The notes under the pieces are model-generated. The model was given only the letters and a program-made list of their open reading frames with translations, made no database searches and was not told the DNA's origin. Source: Pseudoalteromonas rubra (GTDB taxonomy: Bacteria > Pseudomonadota > Gammaproteobacteria > Enterobacterales > Alteromonadaceae). From it: DNA of 64,000 bases. Both the position numbers and the translations under genes were made by a program. Positions 1 through 9,054 of this stretch are shown here, one piece after another. Position 1 is the first letter of the stretch, and every line of letters begins with the position of its first letter. The stretch covers positions 62,001-126,000 of the forward strand of contig NZ_PNCI01000037.1 of assembly GCF_005887095.1 (NCBI RefSeq), given 5' to 3'.

Positions 1-116
1 CATTGGTGCACACAAGTCAGCAAACCAGTGTGGTGCAATTGCCCTATAAGATATCAACCTATAAGGCATTAGTTAACGTTAAGCAGAAAGATCTGTTTAT
101 TGGCATTAAGGTTTAA
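1..116 (+). CDS. C-terminal end of an unidentified protein (partial)
   Basis: The frame beginning at base 3 stays open for 37 codons and ends with TAA at 114-116; the translation ends in FIGIKV. It would converge on the DUF2802 gene. A short AT-rich inverted repeat (108-122, AAGGTTT-A-AAACCTT) covers the stop. The family cannot be told from so short a piece, and a chance open frame is possible. Confidence 0.3.
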   Translation, partial: LVHTSQQTSVVQLPYKISTYKALVNVKQKDLFIGIKV

Positions 117-144
117 AACCTTTCCAGGCTGAGGATAAACCACT

Positions 145-573
145 CTATGATTGTTTATTGTGAAGGGACATTAACAGTTCTGCTTCGGCTCGGGGTAGTT
201 CACACTCGCGCATGATTTCTTCTATGTCTGCGCCCAGTTCAACCATTTTGACTGCGCGTGAGTAAATCTTAGCATCAGGATCGTCATATTTTTGCGCAGC
301 CTGTTGCTGAGCCAAGTCCTTTGCGTAATTCTCGCAGGCAACCAGGCGTTTACCAATACTTAGCACACTAGCACGGACCTCGGCAATTTCACTACGTAAA
401 ATAGCAACTTGCTCGTTTTCTCGCTTCATATGCTGAAGCAATTTACCGTGTTCATGGTTTTGTTGTTGTACTTTTTTACTCAGCGCAAAAATAAACCCCA
501 AGCACACTAAACATAGCAGGCTTGAGGCAATGACCAGGAGCAATAAAATCTCGTTTTGGGTTACTGCTTGCAC
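145..573 (-). CDS. DUF2802 membrane-anchored protein at the end of the chemotaxis run
   Basis: The 142-residue product has one N-terminal membrane segment (about residues 9-31). A charged, probably coiled-coil stretch (about 33-70) follows, then a C-terminal helical region with a helix-turn-helix-like pattern (about 105-138). This is the layout of DUF2802 proteins, which often follow cheW in Vibrio, Shewanella and Pseudoalteromonas flagellar loci. Its start lies 3 bases after the cheW stop, so it is the last gene of the chemotaxis operon. The function is not established; the anchor and position suggest a helper of chemosensory arrays or polar placement, which is inference. Confidence 0.75.
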   Translation of the reverse strand: MQAVTQNEILLLLVIASSLLCLVCLGFIFALSKKVQQQNHEHGKLLQHMKRENEQVAILRSEIAEVRASVLSIGKRLVACENYAKDLAQQQAAQKYDDPDAKIYSRAVKMVELGADIEEIMRECELPRAEAELLMSLHNKQS

Positions 574-576
574 GGG

Positions 577-1074
577 TTATATATGGCTCAACTCATCCCA
601 CTCATCATCGCTGAGTAGTTTGTTCAAATCAACCAGGATCAGTAGCTCACCTTCACGGTTCGACACACCCTGAATAAACTTAGCGCTCTCTTCAGTGCCA
701 ATATTTGGCGCGCTATCGATCTCAGAGCTGCGCAAGTACACCACTTCAGCTACGCTGTCGACCAGAATACCGACTACCTGCTTTTCAGCTTCAATGATCA
801 CGATACGAGAATTGTCAGTTACTTCTGAACTAGGCAACCCAAAGCGAGAGCGAGTATCAATAACGGTGACCACGTTACCACGTAGATTGATGATACCAAG
901 CACGTAGGTTGGCGCACCTGGTACAGGGGCTATCTCGGTATAGCGTAATACTTCCTGCACCTGCATTACATTAATGCCGTAGGTTTCATCCTCTAGCTTA
1001 TAGGTAACCCACTGAAGGACTTCATCATTACTATCTGCATTTTTATCAGCCGAAAGTATTCTCTCTTGACTCAT
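577..1074 (-). CDS. cheW: Chemotaxis coupling protein CheW
   Basis: The 165-residue protein is a single CheW domain (about residues 18-155) after a short acidic leader. Visible family marks are YGINVMQVQEVLR, the APVPGAP turn, GIINLRGNVVTVID and a C-terminal VDLNKLL strand. CheW links chemoreceptors to CheA in the cytoplasmic array. It lies downstream of parC and parP and 3 bases before the DUF2802 gene, all on the minus strand. The length and motifs are usual for the family. Confidence 0.95.
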   Translation of the reverse strand: MSQERILSADKNADSNDEVLQWVTYKLEDETYGINVMQVQEVLRYTEIAPVPGAPTYVLGIINLRGNVVTVIDTRSRFGLPSSEVTDNSRIVIIEAEKQVVGILVDSVAEVVYLRSSEIDSAPNIGTEESAKFIQGVSNREGELLILVDLNKLLSDDEWDELSHI

Positions 1075-1098
1075 GATTTTACTCCAGTTAGATGCTAG

Positions 1099-1914
1099 TT
1101 ACTGCTCTCGGCTATCGAGGCCATGCTCTAGCAATCGATTTAAATTCTCAACATCTATCAGTGCGCACATTTTTTCTTTAATGACGCCCGCCAGCCATGG
1201 CCTTTTACCGTCGGCTGTTCGCCATTTAACGTCTTCTGGTTTCAACGTAATATTATTGACCAGATTTTCTGCCAACAGTCCCCACTGGCTATCGCCCAGC
1301 ATGATCAAGTACTGGTAATTGAGCTTTTCTTCCAGCTCAGGTGTAAACTTCTCCGGCATAACCCAACGTGCAGTATCTACAACATTGAGCTTTTCTTCCC
1401 GATTGAGCATCACGCCTTTAAACCATTTTGGCTTACCAAACAATTGATTAACTTCTGTAAGCTGATGTATACCACCAAGCGACTTTAACGGCACCGCCAA
1501 AGTCAGCCCGGCAACTTCAAAGAATAACGCCTGAAATTCATTTTCAAGATAGGCATCCCGTGCACGAGCCGGCACAGCCTGTTCAGCTTCTTCTTTGATA
1601 ATAGTAGTATTTTCAGTTATCTCAAGATCATCAGCCGGGGTTATTACCTGCTCTTGCGGCTCAACTTCCTGAGGTATCGTCAATTCTGCCGAAGGCTCGG
1701 CAGTGGGTTGTTCTGGTAATGCTTCAGTAACGACATCATCCACGACACTTTGCTCAGCAGGACTTGGCGTGGCAAGGCCCTCCTGGGCTTCAGGAACAGA
1801 CTCCAAAAGCTTCGCGACTGGTGCAAGCGTGACGTCGTCTTCCTCTTCTTCGCGTAACAAAGCACCCAGATATTGTTTCATGACCTGTTCGTTGGCAAAC
1901 AGATGCTTACTCAT
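1099..1914 (-). CDS. parP: ParP-like protein with C-terminal CheW/AIF domain
   Basis: The start is taken as the ATG at 1914, which overlaps the parC stop by 8 bases; an upstream in-frame ATG at 1974 would add 20 residues that read as parC shadow. The 271-residue product has a short N-terminal helix with a run of Glu/Asp, a long acidic Pro/Glu-rich linker (about 30-145) and a C-terminal CheW-like domain (about 150-270). That layout, sandwiched between parC and cheW, matches Vibrio ParP. Vibrio ParP binds ParC through its N-terminus and CheA through its CheW-like AIF domain, and so retains arrays at the cell pole. Assignment rests on architecture and synteny. Confidence 0.85.
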   Translation of the reverse strand: MSKHLFANEQVMKQYLGALLREEEEDDVTLAPVAKLLESVPEAQEGLATPSPAEQSVVDDVVTEALPEQPTAEPSAELTIPQEVEPQEQVITPADDLEITENTTIIKEEAEQAVPARARDAYLENEFQALFFEVAGLTLAVPLKSLGGIHQLTEVNQLFGKPKWFKGVMLNREEKLNVVDTARWVMPEKFTPELEEKLNYQYLIMLGDSQWGLLAENLVNNITLKPEDVKWRTADGKRPWLAGVIKEKMCALIDVENLNRLLEHGLDSREQ

Positions 1915-2692
1915 CGTTACCTCTATCAACTTCTGCCAGATGTTCCAACAATGCGCGATAAGCATAAACGCCACGCGATTTTGGGCAGTACTGAACTGGC
2001 ACCTGTTGCGCTAGACTGGCATCTCTGAACTTAGTATCAACCGGGATAACCCCGGGCCAGACTTTGTCCTGGTAGGTTTCCACCAGAGACTTGTAAGCTT
2101 CAAGAGATGCTTTAGTGCGCTTATCATACATAGTTGGCACTATAGTATATTGATATTGCTTGGAATGCGAACTTTGCATTAATGACATTGTGCGCATCAT
2201 GCGATCCAGTCCTTTCAACGCAAGAAACTCTGTTTGTACCGGGATGAGAATGCGTTCGCTTGCAGCGAGTGCATTCACCATCAGCACACCAAGTACAGGC
2301 GGACAATCCAAAATAGCATAGTCATAATGCTCACTGATCTTAGCAAGCGCCTTTTTCAGGATGAGCCCCATACCCGAGCGATTGCCCATACTGCGGTCCA
2401 GCGTGGCAATGGCCATAGTCGCCGGTAATATGTCCAGATTCTCAATAGTTGAAGGGCAAAGCGCCTGAAGAATTTCTTCGCTGGCCATATTTGAGCCGCG
2501 AATAAAAATATCGTACACACTGACTTCCAACTCTTCCGAGTCAATGCCAAAGTAGTATGTTAATGAGGCATGCGGATCTGTGTCTATCAGTAATACACGT
2601 TTCCCCTGAAGCGCCAGGATCCCGCCGAGACTCACTGTGGTGGTGGTTTTACCCACCCCGCCTTTTTGGTTCGCTACCGTCCAGATTTTCAC
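1907..2692 (-). CDS. parC: ParA-family ATPase ParC, polar positioning of chemotaxis arrays
   Basis: The 261-residue protein is a ParA/Soj-type ATPase with the deviant Walker A KGGVGKT at residues 10-16 and the DTDPHAS and DCPPVLG motifs. No DNA-binding N-terminal extension is present. In Vibrio the ParA-like protein encoded between cheB and parP in the chemotaxis operon is ParC, which recruits ParP and arrays to the old pole; this gene has the same position. It overlaps parP by 8 bases, which suggests coupled translation. A chromosome-segregation ParA is unlikely because no parB or parS-like site is adjacent. Confidence 0.88.
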   Translation of the reverse strand: MKIWTVANQKGGVGKTTTTVSLGGILALQGKRVLLIDTDPHASLTYYFGIDSEELEVSVYDIFIRGSNMASEEILQALCPSTIENLDILPATMAIATLDRSMGNRSGMGLILKKALAKISEHYDYAILDCPPVLGVLMVNALAASERILIPVQTEFLALKGLDRMMRTMSLMQSSHSKQYQYTIVPTMYDKRTKASLEAYKSLVETYQDKVWPGVIPVDTKFRDASLAQQVPVQYCPKSRGVYAYRALLEHLAEVDRGNDE

Positions 2693-2745
2693 GTTTTTCT
2701 TTTATTCCTTCGGCCAAACACAGATCGCATTCAGGCTACCATCAA

Positions 2746-3906
2746 TTATGCGCAGCCTATTTCTTTGTTTATTCTCAGTGCAACATCCTGCAAAGCAATA
2801 TCTTCTGACGAAATACCCGCGCTGGCAACAGCCTGTGGCATACCATACACCACACAGGTTTTTTCGTCCTGTGCCCAGATAGTCGCACCACTTTGTTTCA
2901 ACATCCTGGCACCATCACGCCCGTCTGCTCCCATCCCGGTCAGGATCACAGCCAACACGTCTCCTCCATATGCTTTGGCGGTACTGGCAAACGTGACATC
3001 AACACTGGGTTTATAGGTGATACGGGGGCTATCATCTTCAAACACTTTCAGCGTTTTACTACCCCCTCTGGCTTCAACCAACATCTGCTGCCCACCCGGC
3101 GCCAGATATGCTACGCCAGGTTGCAACCTGTCACCCTGCTCAGCTTCTTTCACTTTAATTTTACACAGGCTATTTAATCGCTGAGCAAATGCAGGAGTGA
3201 ATGCCGCGGGCATGTGCTGAATCAGCAATATAGGGTGTGGAAAGTTCGCGGGCAGCTGAGTCAGAATTGTTTGTAATGCGACCGGCCCACCCGTCGAGGT
3301 GCCAATTGCAACAATTTGATATTTCTTGCCTGACGCTTTAAACGACACACCAGTGCTGGGAGTATCTGCTGCCGACCTTGAAAAAGAGCGGTCTGGTTGA
3401 GCAATCGGTTTGGCTGTAGAACGTAGTCCTGAGGACGCAGTAGTTGGTGTACTCCGCGTTGGTGGTGGCGTTGATGGAGAACTAATCGGGCGAGTAAATC
3501 GGCTTACCCGACGTCTGCCAATTTCTTTGACTTTGTTTTGCAAAGAGCGGATCGCGTCTTCGCTATTACGTGCAATATCTTCGAATTTTTTAGGCAAAAA
3601 GTCGACTGCACCCGCATCCAAGGCATCCAGAGTAGCGCTGGCACCTTCGCGGGTTAACGACGAAAACATCAGAATCGGGGTAGGCGAGCTCTGCATGATC
3701 TGCTTCACTGCGCTGATCCCGTCCATCACCGGCATTTCCACATCCATAGTGATCACATCTGGTCTGAGGCGGGCAGCTTTGTCGACTGCTTCCTGACCAT
3801 TTACGGCAAAATCAATCACTTGAATTTCTGGATCTTTCTCTAGTATTTCACTCACTCGGCGACGAAAGAAGCTCGAGTCATCTACAACTAATACTTTAAC
3901 TGCCAT
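2746..3906 (-). CDS. cheB: Protein-glutamate methylesterase/deamidase CheB
   Basis: CheB removes methyl groups from chemoreceptor glutamates. I chose the ATG at 3906 (MAVKVLVVDD) because an AAGAG ribosome site stands 8 bases before it; the ATG two codons upstream is too close. The 386-residue product has a receiver domain (about 1-120, phospho-acceptor D55), a Ser/Thr/Pro-rich linker (about 140-190) and a CheB esterase domain (about 195-385). The esterase domain shows the GTSTGGP serine, QHMPAAF histidine and TGMGADG aspartate motifs. It follows cheA with an 80-base gap and precedes parC. Confidence 0.95.
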   Translation of the reverse strand: MAVKVLVVDDSSFFRRRVSEILEKDPEIQVIDFAVNGQEAVDKAARLRPDVITMDVEMPVMDGISAVKQIMQSSPTPILMFSSLTREGASATLDALDAGAVDFLPKKFEDIARNSEDAIRSLQNKVKEIGRRRVSRFTRPISSPSTPPPTRSTPTTASSGLRSTAKPIAQPDRSFSRSAADTPSTGVSFKASGKKYQIVAIGTSTGGPVALQTILTQLPANFPHPILLIQHMPAAFTPAFAQRLNSLCKIKVKEAEQGDRLQPGVAYLAPGGQQMLVEARGGSKTLKVFEDDSPRITYKPSVDVTFASTAKAYGGDVLAVILTGMGADGRDGARMLKQSGATIWAQDEKTCVVYGMPQAVASAGISSEDIALQDVALRINKEIGCA

Positions 3907-3986
3907 TGGCATTGCTCTTTTATTCGTTACAGATCCGAAAAGTGGTGTCAAAGACACCACTTTGTCGGTATAAATTCGCCTGGTAT

Positions 3987-6224
3987 TTACTTACCGGCGT
4001 AATATTTTAACATGCTGGGGACGTCCAGAATCAGCGCGATACCACCATCTGATGTAATGGTTGCACCTGCCATACCGGGTGTGCCTTGCAATAAGGCATC
4101 CAATGGTTTGATCACCACTTCTTCCTGGCCTATCAGTGAATCCACCACAAACCCAACCTGCTTGGTGCCCATCTGAACGATGACGACATGCCCTTCAGCT
4201 TTGCGCGCTCTTCTGTCCGCGCCTTTCACTAACCAGTGCTCCAGATAGAACAGCGGGATCGCTTTTTCACGCACTATGATAGTTAATTGGCCATCGACCA
4301 CATTGGTCTTGGTCAAGTCCAGGTGGAATATTTCGCTCACCCCGGCAAGCGGAAGTGCAAATGTCTGCTGACCAATCATCACCATCAGTGTGGGCAAAAT
4401 GGCCAATGTCAGTGGTACTTTGATTTCCAGTATGGTGCCTACACCCAGTTCAGACTGGATATTAACGGAGCCATTAAGCTGGGTGATCTTGGTTTTTACC
4501 ACATCCATGCCAACACCCCGGCCTGAGATGTCAGAAATTTGTTCTTTGGTTGAGAAACCTGGTGCGAAGATCAGGTTGTAAGCTTCATTATCCGACAGGC
4601 GACTTGCCTGATCTGAATCGATGACCCCTTTGCTGATCGCAATCTTTTTCAGTTTCTCAGGGTCCATACCTGCACCATCATCGCGAATGGTCAACAGAAT
4701 ATGGTCGCCCTCTTGCGAAGCGGATAAAGTGACAGTACCGGTTCTGGATTTACCTGCGGCTTCACGCACGTCCGGCATTTCAATACCATGGTCTACCGAG
4801 TTACGCACCAAGTGAACCAAGGGATCGGCCAATGCCTCAACCAGGTTTTTATCCAGATCGGTATCTTCCCCTTCCAATACTAAGCTAATGTCTTTTTTAA
4901 GACTACGCGCTAAGTCCCGAACAACCCGAGGGAAGCGACCAAATACTTTCTTGATTGGCTGCATCCGGGTTTTCATTACCGCGCCCTGCAAGTCTGCCGT
5001 GACCACATCCAGGTTCGAGATAGCCTTGCCCATGGACTCGCTATTAGAGTTATTTGCCAGGCTCACTAGTCGGTTACGTACCAACACCAGCTCACCGACC
5101 ATGTTCATGATCTCATCAAGGCGCTTAGTATCAACCCGAACGGTGGTTTCAGCTTGTGCGGCAGGCTTTTTAGCAGCCGCTTTATCAGCCGCGGGTTTAC
5201 TCTCCGCTGGCGGCTTAGCCGCCGGTGCCGGCGCAGGTTTGGCAGCTGATGTACTTGGTGCTTTTGCCGCCGGCGCCGCTGGCTTAGGTTCAGGTTTTGG
5301 CGGTGCTTTGGGCGCTTCTTTGGGCGCTGCTACTTCCGCTTCTGTTGACTTTGGTGCTTGTCCTTTACCATGCAACTCATCCAGCAAAGCTTCAAATTCG
5401 TCGTCGTTGATTTCGTCATCATCACCGCCCCCCGATGCTGGTGCCTTTTCAGTGGCTGCGGGAGGTGCAGGTGCAGGTGTAGGTGCTGCAGCAGGTGTTG
5501 CACCAAATTGTCCAACCCCGTGTAACTCGTCTAACAAACTGTCAAATTCGTCGTCGGAAATATCGCCGTCGTCACTGCTCGCTGGCGCGGATGTGGCTTT
5601 GGGTGCAGCGGGTGTGTCTGAAGCTACAGACGGGCCATTGCCAGAGCCGTGTAACTCATCCAGTAAGCTTTCGAATTCTTCTTCTGAAATTTCATCTATG
5701 CTGTCTGAGCTCTCACCATCGGCTGCGTCGACAGGGTCCGATGGTGCATCGAACAGCACATCATCTGCACTGGGCGTTGCAACAACCGGTTCTGGCTCTG
5801 TGGCAGCAGGAGCTGCAATTTCTTCGTCTGCTGATTGTGGTTGGCTAAGCTGGTGTAATACTTCCAGCAGGTGAGGATCTGCGGGCTCTGGTTGCTCTCT
5901 ATTTTGAATACATGAGAACATTTCATTGATGGTGTCGAGCGACTGTAAAATCACATCCATCAACTCCGCCGTTACCTGACGCTGACCCTGACGCAAGACA
6001 TCGAACACGTTTTCCGCACCGTGACAAGCATCCACCAGTTCCGTCATACTCAGGAAGCCTGCGCCCCCTTTAACAGTATGGAAACCACGGAAAATCGCGT
6101 TCAACAGCTCTTTGTCTTCCGGGTTATTTTCTAGTTCGACAAGCTGCTCAGATAACTGTTCGAGTATTTCCCCAGCTTCAACAAGAAAGTCTTGTAAGAT
6201 ATCTTCATCGACTTCAAAGCTCAT
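3987..6224 (-). CDS. cheA: Chemotaxis histidine kinase CheA with three linker repeats
   Basis: CheA phosphorylates itself and then CheY and CheB. The start at 6224 is preferred over 6230 because AGGAG then sits 9 bases upstream. The 745-residue protein has P1 (phospho-histidine H49 in FHTVKGG), a very long Ala/Pro/Glu-rich linker, then P3 dimerisation, the ATPase domain (NSVDHG, DDGAGMD, GRGVGMDVV) and a C-terminal CheW-like P5. The linker repeats an acidic motif three times (about residues 180, 220 and 270), each of the form E/D-E-F-E/D-S/A-LLDELHG. These resemble the LID segment by which Vibrio CheA binds ParP. A canonical CheY-binding P2 domain is not obvious. Confidence 0.96.
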   Translation of the reverse strand: MSFEVDEDILQDFLVEAGEILEQLSEQLVELENNPEDKELLNAIFRGFHTVKGGAGFLSMTELVDACHGAENVFDVLRQGQRQVTAELMDVILQSLDTINEMFSCIQNREQPEPADPHLLEVLHQLSQPQSADEEIAAPAATEPEPVVATPSADDVLFDAPSDPVDAADGESSDSIDEISEEEFESLLDELHGSGNGPSVASDTPAAPKATSAPASSDDGDISDDEFDSLLDELHGVGQFGATPAAAPTPAPAPPAATEKAPASGGGDDDEINDDEFEALLDELHGKGQAPKSTEAEVAAPKEAPKAPPKPEPKPAAPAAKAPSTSAAKPAPAPAAKPPAESKPAADKAAAKKPAAQAETTVRVDTKRLDEIMNMVGELVLVRNRLVSLANNSNSESMGKAISNLDVVTADLQGAVMKTRMQPIKKVFGRFPRVVRDLARSLKKDISLVLEGEDTDLDKNLVEALADPLVHLVRNSVDHGIEMPDVREAAGKSRTGTVTLSASQEGDHILLTIRDDGAGMDPEKLKKIAISKGVIDSDQASRLSDNEAYNLIFAPGFSTKEQISDISGRGVGMDVVKTKITQLNGSVNIQSELGVGTILEIKVPLTLAILPTLMVMIGQQTFALPLAGVSEIFHLDLTKTNVVDGQLTIIVREKAIPLFYLEHWLVKGADRRARKAEGHVVIVQMGTKQVGFVVDSLIGQEEVVIKPLDALLQGTPGMAGATITSDGGIALILDVPSMLKYYAGK

Positions 6225-6239
6225 TCGCATACTCTCCTA

Positions 6240-7010
6240 TTAGAAGCCCAAACTCGACAACAGGTCATCAACTTCGTCCTGCCCGGATACGACATCATCT
6301 CGAGACTCAGCGTCCATAATTGGACCCTCAGGACCTGACAACTCATCAGCAACGGGGGTGGCTTTAGTTTGTGACTGCGGCTGGGCTGCAGTTTGTTGAC
6401 TTTCTTCAGCGCTACCAAATACAGTCAACAAGTGAATTAGGCTGTCTTCAACTTCGCGAACCAGCTCAATGACACGCCGGATCACCTGTCCGGTTAAATC
6501 CTGATAATCCTGTGCCATCAAAACATTGGTCATCAGATTCTGTAATTCATCTGTACGGCCTTTTGACGACTGCATAAAACTGTCAAGATCGTGACACAAA
6601 GACTTGAACTCTCCGAGCTGGATATCCCGGCTCATCAGTCTGTCCCAGGTGGGCTTGATTTCAGAGAGTTGGTCGGCAAGTTCTTGGGCTAAGGGAAGAC
6701 TCGCTTCTACGGCATCCATGGTTTTATTGGCAGCGCTTTCGGTCATTTCCATGACGTAATTGAGGCGCTGCTTGGCATCTGGAATGGCTTCTGTCGTGAG
6801 ATCTGCTAAGCGCGTATCCAACTCAAAGTTCTTCAATGATTCATGAAGTTGTCGAGTCAGCTTACCTACTTCAGCAAAAAGCTCTGATTGTTCTTTATTA
6901 GTGGCCTCAATTAATATCTCATCAGCCTTTTCCTGCTCACCTTGTTCTAGGTATTCAACGAGCAGTTTAGCCTGTTCCAGAGTTATCTGTGGCACAGAAG
7001 ATGTTGACAT
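6240..7010 (-). CDS. cheZ: CheY-P phosphatase CheZ
   Basis: The 256-residue, mostly helical protein carries the signature AQDYQDLTGQVIRRV, in which the first D and the Q of LTGQ correspond to the residues that position the attacking water in E. coli CheZ. The extreme C-terminus DEVDDLLSSLGF is the CheY-binding peptide. A flexible Gln/Thr/Pro-rich linker separates the two. It dephosphorylates CheY-P in the cytoplasm. It lies between cheY and cheA with short gaps (19 and 15 bases) and is surely cotranscribed. Confidence 0.95.
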   Translation of the reverse strand: MSTSSVPQITLEQAKLLVEYLEQGEQEKADEILIEATNKEQSELFAEVGKLTRQLHESLKNFELDTRLADLTTEAIPDAKQRLNYVMEMTESAANKTMDAVEASLPLAQELADQLSEIKPTWDRLMSRDIQLGEFKSLCHDLDSFMQSSKGRTDELQNLMTNVLMAQDYQDLTGQVIRRVIELVREVEDSLIHLLTVFGSAEESQQTAAQPQSQTKATPVADELSGPEGPIMDAESRDDVVSGQDEVDDLLSSLGF

Positions 7011-7029
7011 AAGCCTACCCTTATCAATA

Positions 7030-7413
7030 CTAGCCTAAACGCTCGAACACTTTTTCTAGTTTGGTTTTCAGGGTTCCTGCCGTAAACGGTTTAACGATAT
7101 AACCATTAACTCCAGCCTGGGCAGCAGCAACGATTTGTTCTTTTTTCGCTTCCGCTGTTACCATGAGTACTGGGATGTGTTTAAGCTTGTCGTCAGCACG
7201 AATTGCGCGTAACAAATCGATACCTTGCATGCCGGGCATATTCCAGTCAGTTACGACAAAGTCGAATTCCTGATTTTGCAACATTGGAAGTGCCGTACTG
7301 CCATCATCAGCCTCTTGAACATTGGTAAAGCCTAAGTCTCTTAGCAGGTTTTTGATTATTCTTCTCATCGTAGAGAAATCATCAACCACGAGAATTTTCA
7401 TGTTCTTATCCAA
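7030..7413 (-). CDS. cheY: Chemotaxis response regulator CheY (TTG start)
   Basis: The 127-residue protein is a lone receiver domain with D11, D12, D56 (phospho-acceptor), T86, Y105 and K108, each one place short of the E. coli CheY residues. The start codon is TTG at 7413: a strong GGAGGAAG ribosome site lies about 7 bases before it, while the first ATG (7401) would be too far away. Starting at TTG also restores the N-terminal length seen in E. coli CheY. Phospho-CheY binds FliM at the motor switch. It lies 43 bases downstream of fliA. Confidence 0.96.
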   Translation of the reverse strand: MDKNMKILVVDDFSTMRRIIKNLLRDLGFTNVQEADDGSTALPMLQNQEFDFVVTDWNMPGMQGIDLLRAIRADDKLKHIPVLMVTAEAKKEQIVAAAQAGVNGYIVKPFTAGTLKTKLEKVFERLG

Positions 7414-7456
7414 AACTTCCTCCGGTGAGGTTTGAACCTATATTGTAAAACTTACT

Positions 7457-8191
7457 CTAATTGATCCAGTCATTGATCTTTGCACGAAGCTTGATCATTG
7501 CTTGACCGTGAATCTGACTCACTCGAGATTCGCTGACTTCTAAGATCGCGCCAATCTCTTTTAAATTCATCTCGTCGTTGTAATACAAAGACAACACCAA
7601 GGCATCGCGCTCAGGTAAAGTCTTGATAGCATTGACTAACGACTCGTTAAAGCGCTCATTTTTAACATTATTGAATGGTTTGTCTAGCGCAAAATCGTTG
7701 CCCGCGGGAGAAATTACGTCTTCGTCGACCCCCAAGTCTTCGATACCGATAACTTTACTCGCATTCACATCATGTAAAATATGATGGTACTCATCCAGCG
7801 TAATATCAAGTTTTTCAGCGATTTCAGTATCTTTTGGTTCCCGTCCGAGCTGGGATTCAAGCTCAGCAATGGCTTCTGCCACCATTCGACCGTTTTTATG
7901 AACAGAGCGTGGTGCCCAATCACCGCGGCGTATCTCGTCAATCATTGCACCGCGAATTCGAATACCTGCAAACGTTTCAAAGCTTGCCCCTTTGCTTGCA
8001 TCAAAGTTTTTACAGGCCTCGATCAATCCAATCATGCCTGACTGGACTAAATCATCTAACTGGACACTGGCTGGTAACCTAGCTAACAAATGACAGGCCA
8101 CCTTTTTTACCAAAGGCGTATGACGCTCGACCACCTTATGAAGGTGGTCCGTCGTTTTATATCCCGCCATGCGGTTGACCGGTGAAGCCAT
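7457..8191 (-). CDS. fliA: Flagellar sigma factor FliA (sigma-28)
   Basis: The 244-residue sigma factor has region 2 (about 20-95, including LDDLVQSGMIGLIEA), region 3 and a region 4 helix-turn-helix (about 205-240, EIGAILEVSESRVSQIHGQA). It directs RNA polymerase to late flagellar promoters of the form TAAAGTTT-N11-GCCGATAA. Two sites of that form occur in this window (62438-62464 and 41940-41966). It begins 2 bases after flhG. No anti-sigma factor flgM is visible here. Confidence 0.96.
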   Translation of the reverse strand: MASPVNRMAGYKTTDHLHKVVERHTPLVKKVACHLLARLPASVQLDDLVQSGMIGLIEACKNFDASKGASFETFAGIRIRGAMIDEIRRGDWAPRSVHKNGRMVAEAIAELESQLGREPKDTEIAEKLDITLDEYHHILHDVNASKVIGIEDLGVDEDVISPAGNDFALDKPFNNVKNERFNESLVNAIKTLPERDALVLSLYYNDEMNLKEIGAILEVSESRVSQIHGQAMIKLRAKINDWIN

Positions 8192-8193
8192 CG

Positions 8194-9054
8194 TTAACCG
8201 TTTACCAGTTGCTCAATAAAGAATTCCAAATGACCTGATGGTTGATGGGGGATGGGCCACTTGACAGCTTTGCTTGCCAGGCCTCTGAATGCCACAGCAG
8301 CAGGTGAATTGGGGAAAAGCTCAACGATGGTTTTTTGACGTCGTGAAGACTTGCGCATATTTTCGTCAAACGGGATCGTTGCAACCAGTTCTAGAGCAAC
8401 ATCTAAAAACCGGTCGGTGACTTTGGATAACTTAGCGAAAAGCTCTTGCCCTTCTCTTAAACTGCGCACCATGTTGGCCACAATTTTAAACTTATACACA
8501 CCATGCTCTCGGCTTAGGACTTTAATCAGCGCGTAAGCATCGGTGATCGAGGTAGGTTCATCGCATACCACGACTAACACGTCTTGAGCAGCGCGTGAGA
8601 AGCTCAAAACCATGTCTGAGATACCAGCAGCGGTATCGACAATTAAAATGTCAAATTCGCTGCTGAGCTCACTGAACGCACGGATTAATCCAGCGTGTTC
8701 TGCAGGTGTTAACTCCACCATACTTTGCGAGCCAGAGGTTGCGGGTACAATGCGGATCCCAGCTGGGCCCTCGACCAGAATTTCGTCTAGTTCACATTCT
8801 CCAGACAATACATGAGATAAATTTTTCTCAACCCTTAAGCCCAACATCACATCACAATTGGCCAGACCTAAGTCAGCATCAAGCACCAAGACCCGATTAC
8901 CCTGCTGTCCTAATGCAATGGCAGTGTTAAGGGATACATTGGTTTTACCTACACCACCTTTACCACCAGTCACTGCGATTACTTTTACACTGTGGTTATT
9001 TTTTTGGTTCATTCTCCGCAGGCCACTTGCTTGATCTAAAACTGTATTAATCAT
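8194..9054 (-). CDS. flhG: Flagellar number regulator FlhG (FleN), MinD-like ATPase
   Basis: The 286-residue MinD/ParA-type ATPase has the Walker A GGKGGVGKT (residues 30-38). It also has an N-terminal DQASGLR (residues 7-13), the motif by which FlhG stimulates the FlhF GTPase. In polar flagellates FlhG limits flagellar number and in Vibrio/Pseudomonas restrains the FlrA/FleQ activator. It overlaps the end of flhF by 8 bases and precedes fliA by 2. A membrane-targeting helix at the C-terminus is expected for the family but I did not verify it. Confidence 0.95.
   Translation of the reverse strand: MINTVLDQASGLRRMNQKNNHSVKVIAVTGGKGGVGKTNVSLNTAIALGQQGNRVLVLDADLGLANCDVMLGLRVEKNLSHVLSGECELDEILVEGPAGIRIVPATSGSQSMVELTPAEHAGLIRAFSELSSEFDILIVDTAAGISDMVLSFSRAAQDVLVVVCDEPTSITDAYALIKVLSREHGVYKFKIVANMVRSLREGQELFAKLSKVTDRFLDVALELVATIPFDENMRKSSRRQKTIVELFPNSPAAVAFRGLASKAVKWPIPHQPSGHLEFFIEQLVNG

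Noticed and set aside
1907..2692. Chromosome- or plasmid-partition ParA
   Set aside because: It lies in the chemotaxis operon next to parP, with no parB, so ParC is the better call.
4888..5874. A 328-codon open frame on the plus strand opposite cheA
   Set aside because: It is the antisense of the Ala/Pro/Glu-rich linker, low-complexity Ala/Ser, with no ribosome site or family motif.
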